Source: Shewanella nanhaiensis (GTDB taxonomy: Bacteria > Pseudomonadota > Gammaproteobacteria > Enterobacterales > Shewanellaceae). Taken from it: a stretch of DNA of 64,000 nucleotides. Position numbers and translations under genes: made by a program. The stretch's first letter is position 1. Each line of letters starts with the position of its first letter. Positions 1 through 11,090 of the stretch are shown here, one piece after another. The DNA lies in assembly GCF_019457885.1 (NCBI RefSeq), contig NZ_JAHZST010000001.1, positions 186,001 through 250,000 on the forward strand. The letters are read 5' to 3'. The notes under the pieces are model-generated. The model saw only the letters and a list, made by a program, of their open reading frames with translations. It was not told where the DNA came from and searched no databases.

Positions 1-63
1 CTTAGGCAACACGTCGGCAATCGCCCGACCAAGGGAGGGTTTCTCTGCGATATAGAGGATCAT
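1..63 (-). CDS. topB: DNA topoisomerase III, N-terminal fragment (cut by window edge)
   Basis: Only the first 21 codons are present, read leftwards from an ATG at 63. The translation begins [20 protein letters not shown], which matches the start of the TopB/TOPRIM family (E. coli begins [20 protein letters not shown]). The glutamate in the IAEKPS motif is the conserved metal-binding residue of the TOPRIM domain. Topoisomerase III is a type IA enzyme that decatenates replication and recombination intermediates. The gene is divergent from the small membrane-protein gene at 222, and the two share a 158-bp control region. Identification rests on this short but very characteristic motif. Confidence 0.85.
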   Translation of the reverse strand, partial: [21 protein letters not shown]

Positions 64-154
64 AAACAAAACACCGAACACTGTATAAATTACCAGTAAC
101 TTTAGCCTAAAGTCTATCTCCCTGCAATGATGAAAGGATCTAATGTAAATTCAA

Positions 155-184
155 TTGAGAATGGTTCTCATTTGAATGATAATC
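155..184. promoter_or_regulatory. Putative Fur box
   Basis: The sequence holds the palindrome TGAGAATGGTTCTCA followed by TTTGAATGATAAT, so it resembles overlapping Fur 7-1-7 half sites (consensus TGATAAT-n-ATTATCA). It lies 38-67 bp upstream of the small ORF at 222 and about 90 bp from topB. The position fits iron-dependent repression of the rightward gene. This is recognised by eye; no matrix scan was run. Confidence 0.65.
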
Positions 185-221
185 TTTCCAAGATATTCTC
201 TGACTGACGAAAGGACACCTG

Positions 222-488
222 ATGATAGCAACCACTCCCATCTCTGGCAGTAGTCTGAATAACCTACTTCTCTATCATTTTCTGCTTGTTACTGCCGTTG
301 CACTGCTTGTTTTACCTTTTGTAACGGACAACAAAATTTTTGAGTTGATGTTATTACTGACTATGCAGATAGCCCTTACCTGTGTCAGCACCTTAGTAGG
401 ATTAAGTATGAAACATAGGCTTAACCGCGGCGCAGTGACATTTTTGTTCGCAGTTTGGATGTTAGTCTGGTGTGTACATGTTAGTTAG
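222..488 (+). CDS. Small integral membrane protein, function unknown, probably iron-regulated
   Basis: The 88-residue product has three hydrophobic stretches (about residues 11-33, 41-61 and 69-86) with few charged residues, so it is probably a three-helix inner-membrane protein. I recognise no family. The ATG at 222 has an AGGA ribosome site 7 nt upstream. A strong Fur-like palindrome sits just upstream, so the gene is probably induced by iron starvation. No transport or siderophore gene is adjacent on the visible side. The downstream neighbour is convergent. Reality of the gene is supported by ribosome site, operator and composition; its function is open. Confidence 0.6.
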   Translation: MIATTPISGSSLNNLLLYHFLLVTAVALLVLPFVTDNKIFELMLLLTMQIALTCVSTLVGLSMKHRLNRGAVTFLFAVWMLVWCVHVS

Positions 489-536
489 CCATGTATTAAG
501 GAGTTAGAACAAAAGAGAGCCTAACTTGTACTCTCT

Positions 537-1649
537 CTAATTTTCATCTCTGTATTTAGATGCAACCTCATAGAAATCGTCTTCAACCTCTAAAAAGGCC
601 TCAATTAACTCTGGATCAAAATGGTTTCCCTTCCCCTCCTTGATAATATTCAATGCGGTTTCATGGGTCATCGCATCTTTGTACACTCGTTTACTAATGA
701 GGGCATCGTACACATCGGCAATCGCCATCATACGGGCACTCAAGGGGATCTCATCTCCAATTAAGCCATCTGGATAACCTGATCCATCCCATTTTTCATG
801 ATGGTAATGAGCGATATCCTTAGCGATATGCAAAAATGTATCAGACTGATCCATGTGTTTCTCAGCCGCCTCTAATGATTTAAACCCTAAGTAAGCATGG
901 GTTTTCATCACTTCAAACTCCTCTTTAGTGAGCTTACCAGGCTTTAATAAAATACTGTCCGATATCCCCACTTTACCTATGTCATGTAGAGGCGCGGAGG
1001 TATAAAGCTGCTCAATATAGGCGGGAGTTAACATCTCACGATACTGCTCTTTATGGCTAAGCTGGGTCGCGAGTAACTTCACATAGATCTGGGTTCGCTT
1101 AATATGAAATCCAGTTTCAGGATCTCGAGTTTCAGCTAGGTTTGCCATAGCAGTAATCGTCACATTTTGGATATTCACCACCTCCTGAGTACGTAGTTTC
1201 ACTTTACTTTCCAATAACACATTTTGGTTTTTTAAAAAGTCTTTTGAGGCTTTTATCTCTAAGTGAGTCTTTACCCTAGCGAGTAACAAAGGTGGACTAA
1301 TAGGCTTGCTCAAGTAATCGGCAGCCCCCAGTTCGAATCCCATGGTCTCGTCATCTATACTGGTTTTAGCTGTCAAAAAAATAATGGGGATATCGCAGAT
1401 ACTCTCATCAGCCTTGACACGTCGACAGACCTCATAGCCATCCATCTCGGGCATCATGACATCCAAAAGGATAATATCTACCCCTCCCTTATTAATAATG
1501 TTCAGTGCAATCACGCCATTGACGGCCGCTTTAACGTGATAATCATCTTTTAACAGCTCGTGCAGTAAAGTCAGATTATCTGGTGTGTCATCGACTATTA
1601 ACACTGTCTTCTTATTTTCTTTGATAGAAATATCCCTGCTCGATGTCAT
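537..1649 (-). CDS. Two-component response regulator with HD-GYP c-di-GMP phosphodiesterase domain
   Basis: The 370-aa protein has an N-terminal receiver domain (about residues 14-130) with acidic pocket VDD and phospho-acceptor Asp63 in LLDVMMP. A helical linker follows, then an HD-GYP domain (about 165-365) with the metal-binding HD pair at 222-223 and the signature GYP at 291-293. HD-GYP proteins of the RpfG type hydrolyse c-di-GMP; phosphorylation presumably sets the activity. I start at the ATG at 1649, which has GTGGAACTG upstream; a TTG 18 bp earlier gives a slightly longer ORF and is less likely. The gene is divergent from the hybrid kinase at 1888, the obvious candidate partner. Confidence 0.9.
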   Translation of the reverse strand: MTSSRDISIKENKKTVLIVDDTPDNLTLLHELLKDDYHVKAAVNGVIALNIINKGGVDIILLDVMMPEMDGYEVCRRVKADESICDIPIIFLTAKTSIDDETMGFELGAADYLSKPISPPLLLARVKTHLEIKASKDFLKNQNVLLESKVKLRTQEVVNIQNVTITAMANLAETRDPETGFHIKRTQIYVKLLATQLSHKEQYREMLTPAYIEQLYTSAPLHDIGKVGISDSILLKPGKLTKEEFEVMKTHAYLGFKSLEAAEKHMDQSDTFLHIAKDIAHYHHEKWDGSGYPDGLIGDEIPLSARMMAIADVYDALISKRVYKDAMTHETALNIIKEGKGNHFDPELIEAFLEVEDDFYEVASKYRDEN

Positions 1650-1887
1650 TTCAGTTCCACAAGACAATTAAATAAGCCTATTTAAATTATAAGTCTAAAA
1701 TAAATATTGTACCGAAAAAAAAAGAGCGGGCAGTTCTCCTGTCAGCGATACCGTTTTGGTTGAAAGTAGAGCAAAAATATTCAATTTTTGCTCAGTAATA
1801 TGGCAAGAGCAGCAATACCCCTGTTAATAGGCTACATGAGGTCAGAAACAGGAAATACGTGCTGAACAGTAACAGGAGGGTAAACTA

Positions 1888-4800
1888 ATGCCTTTGACGA
1901 AAGCCCATCTAAGCTACACATCTAAGGCTTTACTTTTACTCATGTTTGTAAGCTTGATTGTCTGTATCACGCTCTCAATTTATAACCAAAAAAATAAACA
2001 ACATCTCATCGATAGCTACAGTCGTTTAAGCACGACGAATGAATTAATCCACAAATTAAGACTAAGTACTGATCAACAAACAGCATTTTCCAAACTCTAC
2101 GTATTAACCGGAAATGAACGCTGGTACTCTCTGTTTGAACAGATCATGGCAACCCGTAATGGTACCGCTACCCTGCCCGAAGGAACCTCGCTAACTTACT
2201 GGGAAAAAATATTAGATCCGGAATTTGAACTCATTGAATTAGAGAATATTGCCTCTAATGATAGCTTCCCTATCATAGATAAAATGAACAAAATGGGCAT
2301 ACGTGATTATGAGTTGACTCAACTTAGTCTTGCGCTGCAAAAAGCAAATGAGTTAGCGGCTGATGAGCGCCGTGCACTTAAACGTTTAATTGATAATCCA
2401 AATGCCAACTCCTATGTAATGACTCAGCTGTTAGGTGTTCAATATCTTAGCGATAGCTCTAAAGTGATGACCACCATAGGCCTTGCCAGCCGAGCATTAA
2501 ACGAGCGAGCCCAAGAGGAGCTCACACATACAATCAATAAGGGAACACTACTCTTTTCCATGCAGATCCTAAGTTTGATGATATTTGTTGTCAGTATCCT
2601 CTGTTTCTTCGTACTGCAATGGCGACTCTATATACATCCTCTCAAAAATATGCAGAAGACAGTGATAAGCCATGTCGCTGAAAACAATTTCAATTTTGTA
2701 TTGGATGAGAAAACTAAAGGTGAGATGGGGGAGTTCAATAAAGCATTAAACCATGTTCTTAAAAATGTCGCCGGACAGCTAAAGCGTAACTCTCTTTTAA
2801 AAGATTTTAGTGTCGTGCTCAGGGGAAAGGAGAATACTCAATCTCTTGGTAAAGATGTAAACCAATTTCTCATCGCCAAATTAAACCTCCCCCTTATTGG
2901 GATCTATGTACTCGATGATAATACCTTAGAACGGGTTGCCGGGATCGGCTATAGTGCAGACTCCCCCACATCATACACACATAATGATTCAACCCATAAA
3001 AGCATACTTTACGGGCAGGTATATCGACGCTTTAAGAATTTGAAAGATAAATATTCCATAACACTAAACGGCAGTAGCTTATCTTTAGCTGAAATGCACT
3101 ACTTTCCCCTTATCGTTAATCAGTCTCCGGTAGGTTTGTTAGAGATAGGTACCTTAACACCGCTCGATGACACGGTTGAACATTGGGTAAAAGATGTCAT
3201 TGACGACTTGGCGATCGGAGTACAGCTGACTCGAAACCTCGAACTGCAAAAGAAAACTGAACTGAAAGTCGTAGAGCAATTAGAGCTAAATCGTCAGATC
3301 TTAGATGCGATACCTAACCCTATGTATTACCGCAACGTGAATAGTGAATATATAGGCGTAAATGAGAGCTTCACCTCATTCTTTGGTCTATTTGAAGCAG
3401 ATATTATCGGCTCCACTCCTAAGGATATCTTCGAAGCTGAAACAGCGCAGCAGTTTGAGGATTCTGAAGCACAACTCCTTGAAAATATAGGCTCCTTGGA
3501 TTATGAGGCACGCCTAGTCAATGCCGATGGCATCCAAAGAGATGTCATGGTCTATGAAGCCACCTTCTTCTCCACAAAAGGGGATCCTAACGGAGTAGTT
3601 GGTCTGCTCTTAGATGTTACAGAGCGTAAACAGATGGAAGTTGAGCTAAGGAAAGCAAAAGAAGCCGCCGACGAGGTCAGTAAAGCCAAAGGAGACTTCC
3701 TTGCCAATATGAGCCATGAGATCCGAACTCCAATGAATGCCATTATCGGCATGTCACACCTCGCACTGAACTCAGATCTGAATCCAAAGCAGAGGGGCTA
3801 TGTCAGTAAAATTGATATGGCCGCAAAATCACTGCTTGGAATTATCAATGATATTTTAGACTTCTCTAAGATGGAAGCCGGTAAACTGGTCACAGAAGAT
3901 GTTGATTTTAGATTGGATGAAGTACTTGATAATTTGACTAATATCATCGCAGTCAAGGCCGAAGAGAAGGGATTGGAATTTCTGTTTGATATCGACCCTC
4001 ATATCCCCCTCGCCCTAGTCGGTGATCCTCTACGCATAGGTCAGGTATTGATTAACTTATGTGGTAATGCCATTAAATTTACCGATTCAGGAGAGGTGGT
4101 TGTCGGAGTCAAACTATTGGATAAAAATGAAGAGACGCTAAACCTTCAGTTCGATGTTCGCGACTCAGGCATAGGACTATCACAGGAGCAACAGAATAAA
4201 CTCTTTAAGTCTTTCTCTCAGGCTGATGCATCTATTACTCGTAAATATGGTGGCACAGGATTGGGACTTACCATCTCTAAACGTTTAATAGAGATAATGG
4301 GAGGAAAAATCTGGGTAACCAGTGACGAGGGACAGGGCTCCACCTTCTCATTCACACTGGACTGTGGACTGCAAGATGCAAAAATAAAAAGTTACTACAA
4401 GCCAATCAAAGATTTAGTCGGCAAACCTGTGTTAGTTGTCGATGATAATGATGTCGCCAGAGATATCTTGGTAAATCTGCTCACCATGATGAAATTCTCA
4501 CCGTCGGCAGTCAGCAACGGCCAAGAAGCGATATCAGCAGTAGAACATGAAGTTGACTCCCCTTATGAGATCATCTTTATGGATTGGAACATGCCTGGCA
4601 TTAATGGCATTGAGGCGATCAAACAGATCCGCCAAAAAAAATCTTTAGTTCAACCTAAGATTATTTTGGTTACCGCTTATGGCCGAGAAGTGGGTATGAC
4701 CGACGACATAGAGCATCTACTCGATGGCATTATTATCAAACCTGTCAACCCATCGATACTTTTCGACTCTATCATGGGAGCCTATGGTATCGAAAGTTTA

Positions 4801-5919
4801 GGGCTGAAAGAGTCAGGAAAAAATACTCCTACCATAGAGGAAGATACGTTAGACCTAACAGGTAAATCTCTACTTCTGGTTGAGGATAACGAAACAAACC
4901 AAGAAGTCGCAATGGGGATGATGGAGCCATTTAATGTCAACATCACGGTCGCTAATCATGGACAAGAGGCACTTGATAAGTTATCAGAACAAACGTTTGA
5001 CTTGGTGTTAATGGATATGCAGATGCCAGTAATGGATGGCATCACTGCAACAGAGAATATTCGCAAGAACAGCAAATACAAGGACCTACCCATCGTTGCT
5101 ATGACAGCCAACGCCATGGAGAGTGATGTCAAAAACTGTAAACAGGCAGGCATGGATGATCACATAGGTAAGCCCATTGACTTTATTATACTCAAAGAGA
5201 AACTTAGGAAATACATCCTAGGCTCAAAAGAGGTGCTTAATCCACCCACTATAGTCAACGACTCGGCAGAAATAGAGGAGATTGAGAGTGAAGAGCCTCC
5301 TAAAGAAGCCGAAACTAAGCTCATCATAGAGGAGATGCCCGGCGTCGACACTGTTTTAGGTATCTCACGGATCGGTGGCAATGAAACAAAGTACTGGGAG
5401 ATATTGGAGCGATTTATTCAATCCCAAATAGAAGCCATGATCAATCTTAAGCAGGCAATAATCATTAAAGATATTGAGACGGCCACTCGTACAGCCCACT
5501 CCCTGCGCGGGGCGGCATCAAACCTCGCAGCACAGACTCTCTCTGACATGGCAAAGGAGATGGAGGATTCACTCAATAATAGTGTTTACCCAGAAGAGAT
5601 AAAAGTAGACATAGTTATTGAGCATCTGCAAACTCTTAGCGCCTATATAGAGGCGAAAAAGGCACGACAGGATGATGAAGCCATAGAGACTGAGACAGAG
5701 CAAAATGAAATTGAGCCCATTGATGACTCACTTCCATTAGATACTCTACTCACTATGATTGATAATTACGACACTCAAGCATTAGAGGAGATACAGAGAG
5801 TCAAACAGACCTTAATTAGCCATCAACTCGATTACGGTGCAATCGAAAAAGCGATTGAAAATTTTGACTTCGACAAAGCCAAAGAACTGACTGAAAAGTT
5901 AACAGGAACCAATAGCTAG
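1888..5919 (+). CDS. Hybrid sensor histidine kinase with GAF-like, PAS, two receiver domains and HPt
   Basis: This 1343-aa protein is a complete phosphorelay on one chain. It starts with a membrane helix (about 12-30), a periplasmic region to about 220 and a second helix (about 220-245). A cytoplasmic GAF-like region (about 300-450) and a PAS domain (about 465-590) follow. The HisKA box [10 protein letters not shown] carries His610, followed by an ATPase domain with N and G boxes (about 715-845). Receiver 1 has Asp899, receiver 2 has Asp1043, and a C-terminal HPt has His1204 in [10 protein letters not shown]. The architecture resembles BarA/ArcB-type kinases, but the input differs. AGGAGG lies before the ATG. 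The divergent HD-GYP regulator is the likely output. Confidence 0.92.
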   Translation: MPLTKAHLSYTSKALLLLMFVSLIVCITLSIYNQKNKQHLIDSYSRLSTTNELIHKLRLSTDQQTAFSKLYVLTGNERWYSLFEQIMATRNGTATLPEGTSLTYWEKILDPEFELIELENIASNDSFPIIDKMNKMGIRDYELTQLSLALQKANELAADERRALKRLIDNPNANSYVMTQLLGVQYLSDSSKVMTTIGLASRALNERAQEELTHTINKGTLLFSMQILSLMIFVVSILCFFVLQWRLYIHPLKNMQKTVISHVAENNFNFVLDEKTKGEMGEFNKALNHVLKNVAGQLKRNSLLKDFSVVLRGKENTQSLGKDVNQFLIAKLNLPLIGIYVLDDNTLERVAGIGYSADSPTSYTHNDSTHKSILYGQVYRRFKNLKDKYSITLNGSSLSLAEMHYFPLIVNQSPVGLLEIGTLTPLDDTVEHWVKDVIDDLAIGVQLTRNLELQKKTELKVVEQLELNRQILDAIPNPMYYRNVNSEYIGVNESFTSFFGLFEADIIGSTPKDIFEAETAQQFEDSEAQLLENIGSLDYEARLVNADGIQRDVMVYEATFFSTKGDPNGVVGLLLDVTERKQMEVELRKAKEAADEVSKAKGDFLANMSHEIRTPMNAIIGMSHLALNSDLNPKQRGYVSKIDMAAKSLLGIINDILDFSKMEAGKLVTEDVDFRLDEVLDNLTNIIAVKAEEKGLEFLFDIDPHIPLALVGDPLRIGQVLINLCGNAIKFTDSGEVVVGVKLLDKNEETLNLQFDVRDSGIGLSQEQQNKLFKSFSQADASITRKYGGTGLGLTISKRLIEIMGGKIWVTSDEGQGSTFSFTLDCGLQDAKIKSYYKPIKDLVGKPVLVVDDNDVARDILVNLLTMMKFSPSAVSNGQEAISAVEHEVDSPYEIIFMDWNMPGINGIEAIKQIRQKKSLVQPKIILVTAYGREVGMTDDIEHLLDGIIIKPVNPSILFDSIMGAYGIESLGLKESGKNTPTIEEDTLDLTGKSLLLVEDNETNQEVAMGMMEPFNVNITVANHGQEALDKLSEQTFDLVLMDMQMPVMDGITATENIRKNSKYKDLPIVAMTANAMESDVKNCKQAGMDDHIGKPIDFIILKEKLRKYILGSKEVLNPPTIVNDSAEIEEIESEEPPKEAETKLIIEEMPGVDTVLGISRIGGNETKYWEILERFIQSQIEAMINLKQAIIIKDIETATRTAHSLRGAASNLAAQTLSDMAKEMEDSLNNSVYPEEIKVDIVIEHLQTLSAYIEAKKARQDDEAIETETEQNEIEPIDDSLPLDTLLTMIDNYDTQALEEIQRVKQTLISHQLDYGAIEKAIENFDFDKAKELTEKLTGTNS

Positions 5920-5924
5920 AAATG

Positions 5925-5952
5925 AAAAACCGACCTGTTAAGATCGGTTTTT
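5925..5952. terminator. Bidirectional intrinsic terminator between kinase and purF
   Basis: The stem AAAACCGA / TCGGTTTT has a loop of about 9 nt and runs of A and T on both sides. It sits six bases after the kinase stop codon and 46 bp beyond the purF stop, so it can serve both convergent genes. Confidence 0.85.
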
Positions 5953-5997
5953 ATCAAGCAATATTAAATCATTTAACGTAACTAAACCCTAAAGTGA

Positions 5998-7512
5998 TTA
6001 AGGGTGACACACATTGTGCAGCTCAAGGTTAGTCCCGATATCTTTGCTTCGATTCGCTTTAGCATCATCATTACGTAACTTTGTAATATGGTCCAGATAA
6101 GCCTGATCCACATCGTTAGTGATATAGTTGCCGTCAAATACTGAGGTTTCGAAACGTTTAATCTCTGGGTTTTCCATACGAACGGCTTCAGCAAGATCTT
6201 CCAAATCTTGGAAGATCATCCCATCGGCGCCAATCATCTTACTGATCTCATCCACATCTCTGCCGTGAGCTATCAGCTCACTTGCCGTTGGCATATCGAT
6301 ACCATAGACATTAGGGAAGCGGATTTCTGGTGCTGCAGAAGCAAAGTACACTTTCTTAGCACCCGCTTCGCGAGCCATCTCAATAATCTGTTCAGATGTT
6401 GTACCACGTACTACAGAGTCATCCACAAGCAGTACATTCTTGCCTTTAAACTCAACCCCAATAGCGTTAAGTTTACGACGTACTGACTTCTTACGCTCCT
6501 GTTGACCAGGCATAATAAAGGTACGGCCAATGTAGCGGTTTTTCACGAAACCTTGGCGGTATGGAAGCTCTAGATGACGTGCAATCTCAAGTGCTGTGTC
6601 ACAAGAGGTTTCTGGGATCGGAATAACCACATCAATATCATGGTCCTCCCACTCTCGCTTAATCTTCTCACCCAATTTTGCGCCCATATTAACGCGGCTA
6701 CCATAGACAGAAACCTTATCGATAGTGGAATCTGGGCGGGCAAAATAGACAAACTCAAATAAGCAAGGTGCATAACTTGGCGTGTGCGCGCACTGTTGAG
6801 TATAGAGTTCACCATCAAGGGTAATGTATACCGCTTCACCTGGTGCGACATCACGCATCAACTCAAAACCAACGGCATCTAGGGCAACGCTCTCAGAGGC
6901 AACCATATACTCAGTGCCAAGTTCAGTTTCCTGTTTACCCAGTACCAGTGGACGGATCCCGAAAGGATCACGGAACGCCACTAAGCCTTGCCCAATAATA
7001 AGAGCGGTTACCGCATAAGCACCACGTGTCAATGAGTGCACTTTAGCAACAGCGTCAAACACCTCTTCAGAGCTTAAACTCTCATTCTTGCACTGCTGCA
7101 ACTCATCGGCGAGTAAGTTTAATAATACTTCAGAGTCAGATGTCGTATTAACATGACGACGTCGCTTAAGTAGAAGCTCGTGCAATTCGACTGTGTTGGT
7201 CAAGTTACCGTTATGGGCAAGCGAGATCCCAAATGGCGAGTTAACATAGAAAGGCTGAGCTTCCGATGCACTCGAACTTCCAGCCGTAGGGTAACGAACA
7301 TGCCCTATACCCGTTTTACCCTGTAGACGCTGCATATGTTTAGCTTCAAACACGTCTTTTACCAGACCATTGGCTTTGCGCAACCTAAACGCATTACCAT
7401 CTACAGTCACGATACCAGCAGCATCTTGACCGCGATGCTGGAGTACAGTTAATGCATCATAAATTGGTTGATTAACCGAAGTTCGGCCAACTATTCCGAC
7501 AATACCACACAT
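5998..7512 (-). CDS. purF: Amidophosphoribosyltransferase
   Basis: The 504-aa protein matches PurF in length (E. coli 505). Cys2 of MCGIVGIVG is the nucleophile of the class II glutamine amidotransferase domain, and [14 protein letters not shown] at about residue 365 is the PRPP-binding loop of the phosphoribosyltransferase domain. It catalyses the first committed step of purine synthesis, converting PRPP and glutamine to 5-phosphoribosylamine. It is the last gene of the dedD-cvpA-purF run, 102 bp after cvpA, as in E. coli. I did not find a convincing PurR operator upstream. Confidence 0.98.
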   Translation of the reverse strand: MCGIVGIVGRTSVNQPIYDALTVLQHRGQDAAGIVTVDGNAFRLRKANGLVKDVFEAKHMQRLQGKTGIGHVRYPTAGSSSASEAQPFYVNSPFGISLAHNGNLTNTVELHELLLKRRRHVNTTSDSEVLLNLLADELQQCKNESLSSEEVFDAVAKVHSLTRGAYAVTALIIGQGLVAFRDPFGIRPLVLGKQETELGTEYMVASESVALDAVGFELMRDVAPGEAVYITLDGELYTQQCAHTPSYAPCLFEFVYFARPDSTIDKVSVYGSRVNMGAKLGEKIKREWEDHDIDVVIPIPETSCDTALEIARHLELPYRQGFVKNRYIGRTFIMPGQQERKKSVRRKLNAIGVEFKGKNVLLVDDSVVRGTTSEQIIEMAREAGAKKVYFASAAPEIRFPNVYGIDMPTASELIAHGRDVDEISKMIGADGMIFQDLEDLAEAVRMENPEIKRFETSVFDGNYITNDVDQAYLDHITKLRNDDAKANRSKDIGTNLELHNVCHP

Positions 7513-7614
7513 GGGTAAGCTTCCTCATTGTAAGATGTTCTGATAATTATAATCTTTAGCCACTCCAAGCCGATTAAATCGGTATATGAAGTGGCATATA
7601 ATGCTTATTGCATT

Positions 7615-8103
7615 TTATATTTTAGGTACAAAGCTTGAGGTGTTTTCCAAGTAATCAAAAAACCACTGGATAACAACACCGAATTCAGGGACAAGTTTAG
7701 AACTCTGCCACCAATCCGTATTGGGCGAGCCCGTAAACGCATCCATAAAAAAGAGTAAAGCACTGACAATCAGTGCGCCTCTTAAGGCGCCAAAACATAG
7801 ACCTAGGACTCTATCTGTCCCAGAAAGGCCCGTTTTCTCGACTAATTGCCCAATAAGATAATTTACCAAGGCGCCAAGAATTAATGTCGCAATAAAAAGA
7901 ATAGCAATAGCAACGCCATTACGTAGCATTTCATCTTGCATCTGGGTGAGATAAACGGAGAGATCTTGATAAAACTGACTCGCAACAAAAAAAGCTGCAA
8001 ACCAGACCACAAGTGACATGGCTTCTTTAGCAAAGCCTCGAAGCAAACTGATAAGAGTCGATACTCCTATAACAGCGAAAATGGCGTAATCAATCCAAAC
8101 CAT
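7615..8103 (-). CDS. cvpA: Colicin V production / membrane protein CvpA
   Basis: The 162-aa protein begins MVWIDYAIFAVIGVSTLISLLRG, typical of CvpA, and carries four predicted membrane helices. The family is an inner-membrane protein needed for colicin V export in E. coli and implicated in envelope stress tolerance; its biochemical role is unknown. Its place immediately upstream of purF is conserved across gammaproteobacteria and supports the call. The start ATG is at 8103. Confidence 0.93.
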   Translation of the reverse strand: MVWIDYAIFAVIGVSTLISLLRGFAKEAMSLVVWFAAFFVASQFYQDLSVYLTQMQDEMLRNGVAIAILFIATLILGALVNYLIGQLVEKTGLSGTDRVLGLCFGALRGALIVSALLFFMDAFTGSPNTDWWQSSKLVPEFGVVIQWFFDYLENTSSFVPKI

Positions 8104-8231
8104 TGAAAAAGTAATCCAGCAAAGGAGTTAAGACGGCGGGATTTTACCAGAGACTGAAAACATTCTCACCTTAATGATGCAAAAGATTGTTTCAATCTCT
8201 GACCACAGTTTTCTGGTTAAGCGCTTTGCGC

Positions 8232-8837
8232 TTAAGAAGCGGTCGGAACGTAGCTCACGATACGGCCCGACAACTTAGTAATTTTTTTAATGTCAGCGCT
8301 TTGGGCTTGCAGCTTAGCCTTTGACACATTAGGGCCAACAAACACCTTAGTTAACTGACCATCGACTGGCTTTTCCGGTAATGTATAAGCAGTAAAGCCT
8401 TTTTCTCTCAGCTGCTTAACAAGCCCGTTGACGTTAGAGGCATTTTTAAAACTGCCCAGCTGTAAAGTGTAAGCCGATGCCGCGGGCTTGTTAGCTTGAG
8501 TCGTGGCCACTTCAACGGGCTTACTCTCAACCACGGCTTTATTGGCCACCTGAGTTGAAGATTGCTGAGCCGATGCTTCTTTTTCCTCAATCTCTTGCAC
8601 CAATTGATCTAACTCATCGGCAGCGGGCTCAAACGCCTGCTCTTTTTCACTCAGGTCAACAGTTTTAAACTCTTGATCTGGTAATTCAAGTGATTCCACT
8701 TCTGGACGCAGGGGGATCTCTGCAAACTGCTCAGCCTGATGCTCCTTTTTACCATCGAGAATATCGGGTAGAAAGATCACCCCCAATGCGACAAGAACAA
8801 TCACTCCGACCAAACGATTCTGAAAATGACTAGACAA
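8232..8837 (-). CDS. dedD: SPOR-domain cell-division protein DedD
   Basis: The 201-aa product has one N-terminal membrane helix (about 9-27), a long acidic and polar linker, and a C-terminal SPOR domain (about 120-198) that binds denuded septal peptidoglycan. The start is a TTG at 8837 with GGGAGA about 5 nt upstream; the resulting MSSHFQNRLVG aligns with E. coli DedD (MASKFQNRLVG), so the TTG start is well supported. DedD helps the septum constrict. It follows folC with a 28-bp gap and is probably cotranscribed with it. Confidence 0.93.
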   Translation of the reverse strand: MSSHFQNRLVGVIVLVALGVIFLPDILDGKKEHQAEQFAEIPLRPEVESLELPDQEFKTVDLSEKEQAFEPAADELDQLVQEIEEKEASAQQSSTQVANKAVVESKPVEVATTQANKPAASAYTLQLGSFKNASNVNGLVKQLREKGFTAYTLPEKPVDGQLTKVFVGPNVSKAKLQAQSADIKKITKLSGRIVSYVPTAS

Positions 8838-8865
8838 TGTATCTCCCTAAAAATCCATTCAATAC

Positions 8866-10131
8866 TTAACAGTTTAGTGGCAAGGCTTTAAATTCGGCCA
8901 CGGTATAAAAAGAACCAAACACGATAACGGCATCATCAGGAGTAAGTAAAGCACTAAGCTCACTCCACGCAACTCCCAGACTAGCATAATGTGAAGAGGA
9001 GGCTGTAGCGCTTAATGCCGCCTGTAGCAGTTTAGGATCCGCGCTTCTATCAGTCTCAAGTGCAGTGAAGGCCCAATGGTCAACCTGCTCCTCTAGCACC
9101 TTGATAACCTCACTAGCATCTTTATCTTTTAACATGCCACACAACGCAAATAAACGTTTAGATTTAAATCGCTTTAGCTGTGTAGCCAGATAACGTGCAG
9201 CGTGAGGGTTATGTGCGACATCTAATATCACTAATGGTTGCTGAGAAACAATCTCTAACCGCCCCTCTAAACGAGCAGACCTTAGGGCTTTTTTGATTAT
9301 CTCAATGGAGATGTCAGGCCAGCCTAACTCAATGACAGCAAGCGCAGTGGCTGCATTAGGCAGTGGCAGCTGAGGTAGAGGCAATCCTGATATTGCGCGA
9401 CTAACTCCACTAAAATCCCACACTTCACTATTATGTTTATTCACTTGATAGCTAAACTGCTCATTCACGCGGTAGAGCTCTGCCCCTTTATGCTTGACCA
9501 CTTCAAACAAGCTAGCCGGAACATCAGGCTCACCGACTACAGCGGGTTTACCGTTCCTGAAAACGCCCGCTTTCTCAGCCGCAACTGAGTCTCGCGTATC
9601 CCCAAGGTACTCTTGATGATCAAGGTCGATAGAGGTGACGACGGCAATATCGGAATCGATAATATTTGTCGCATCTAACCTCCCACCTAAGCCTACCTCA
9701 AGCAAAATAATATCTAGCTTATCAGCTTTAAACAGATAGAGCCCCGTGAGTGTTGCAAACTCAAAAAAACTTAAGGAGATATCCTCTCTGGCAGCATTAA
9801 TAGCAGCAAAAGCCTCAATTAAAAGACTATCTGATGCATCCTCACCATTGATCCGCACGCGTTCATTGTATTTCAGAATATGAGGAGAGCTATATACACC
9901 AAGCGTGTACCCTGCCTGCATTAAAATCTGCTCAAGCATGGCGCAGGTGGTACCTTTACCATTAGTCCCTGCAACGGTAACGACTTTGGTTGTCCCTAAG
10001 TCTCGCAAACCAAGACGATCGGCAACCGTCGAGACGCGCGCTAACCCCATATCAATCTCAGTTGGGTGTATCGCAAGCAAGTAATCTAACCATAGCGTTA
10101 AACTGGCATCTGTAGCTGGAGCTTTAGGCAT
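8866..10131 (-). CDS. folC: Bifunctional folylpolyglutamate synthase / dihydrofolate synthase
   Basis: The 421-aa protein contains the P-loop AGTNGKGTTCAML near residue 50 and the Mur-ligase-like central domain. It adds glutamate to dihydropteroate and then lengthens the polyglutamate tail of folates. Length matches E. coli FolC (422). The gene lies 64 bp downstream of truA. In E. coli accD sits immediately before folC; here it does not, so the order is truA-folC-dedD-cvpA-purF. Confidence 0.97.
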   Translation of the reverse strand: MPKAPATDASLTLWLDYLLAIHPTEIDMGLARVSTVADRLGLRDLGTTKVVTVAGTNGKGTTCAMLEQILMQAGYTLGVYSSPHILKYNERVRINGEDASDSLLIEAFAAINAAREDISLSFFEFATLTGLYLFKADKLDIILLEVGLGGRLDATNIIDSDIAVVTSIDLDHQEYLGDTRDSVAAEKAGVFRNGKPAVVGEPDVPASLFEVVKHKGAELYRVNEQFSYQVNKHNSEVWDFSGVSRAISGLPLPQLPLPNAATALAVIELGWPDISIEIIKKALRSARLEGRLEIVSQQPLVILDVAHNPHAARYLATQLKRFKSKRLFALCGMLKDKDASEVIKVLEEQVDHWAFTALETDRSADPKLLQAALSATASSSHYASLGVAWSELSALLTPDDAVIVFGSFYTVAEFKALPLNC

Positions 10132-10195
10132 AATTTATCGTTCTTAATTAATGAATACACCACACAGTGGAGTGAATTGAGCAATATAATTCAGA

Positions 10196-10981
10196 TTAAT
10201 CCAGCATAAACAGAGGCCCTAGGGCCAACTTAGGCAACTGAAAATGCTCAGGGTAAGTGACATCAACCATATACAAACCATTAGGTTTTGCGGTTGGTGC
10301 AGCTTTACTCCTATCTTTCAATGCCAGCAGCTCAGGGATCCACTCATGAGTTTGGTGGCCTAAGCCAACCTCAATCAAGGAACCAACAATATTTCTAACC
10401 ATATGGTGTAGAAATGCATTGGCTTTAATGTCGACGCAGATATACATCCCCTGACGGGTCACATTCACCTCATGAACATTACGATTAGGCGTTTTTGATT
10501 GACAGTGAAGCGCTCTGAAACTGGTAAAGTCATGTTCACCCACAAAGTGTTGTGCCGCCTCATGCATCTTGTTCTCATTAAGATGAGTTCTATAGTGGCT
10601 GACCCCAGAGCGTAAGATCCCAGGACGTAGTTGATAGTTATAGATCATATAACGATAGCGGCGCGCCGTAGCAGAAAAACGAGCATGAAAATCTTCATCG
10701 ACTACTTTTGACCATCTCACAGCAATATCGTCAGGCAGACTAACATTGACACCTAAGGTCCAAGCAGACTCTTTACGTATCGCATTAGTGTCGAAATGAA
10801 TAACTTGGCCTGTTGCATGAACACCTGTGTCCGTCCTACCAGCACAATGAACACTAATTGGTTCATTAGCCACTTTGGAAAGTGCTCTCTCTAATTGAGC
10901 CTGAACTGAGTCAACCTCAACTTGACGCTGCCAGCCAAAATACTTACTGCCATCATATTCGATACCTAACGCTACTCGCAT
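10196..10981 (-). CDS. truA: tRNA pseudouridine(38-40) synthase
   Basis: The 261-aa protein has the catalytic aspartate in [18 protein letters not shown] (about residues 47-64) and the family N-terminus [20 protein letters not shown]. TruA isomerises uridines 38-40 of the anticodon arm. It is the first gene of the truA-folC-dedD-cvpA-purF stretch; the terminator after hubP and a repeat element separate it from the upstream genes, so it needs its own promoter in or next to the 11.0-11.4 kb region. Confidence 0.97.
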   Translation of the reverse strand: MRVALGIEYDGSKYFGWQRQVEVDSVQAQLERALSKVANEPISVHCAGRTDTGVHATGQVIHFDTNAIRKESAWTLGVNVSLPDDIAVRWSKVVDEDFHARFSATARRYRYMIYNYQLRPGILRSGVSHYRTHLNENKMHEAAQHFVGEHDFTSFRALHCQSKTPNRNVHEVNVTRQGMYICVDIKANAFLHHMVRNIVGSLIEVGLGHQTHEWIPELLALKDRSKAAPTAKPNGLYMVDVTYPEHFQLPKLALGPLFMLD

Positions 10982-11090
10982 ACAACCTCTTAACCCTTTC
11001 TAGCCACTGCTCAACCCTTCAGTATAAAGCAGCAGTATTGCTCAAATCTATTTAGGGGCGGGATTCTAACATAATGAAATACCAATCTCA

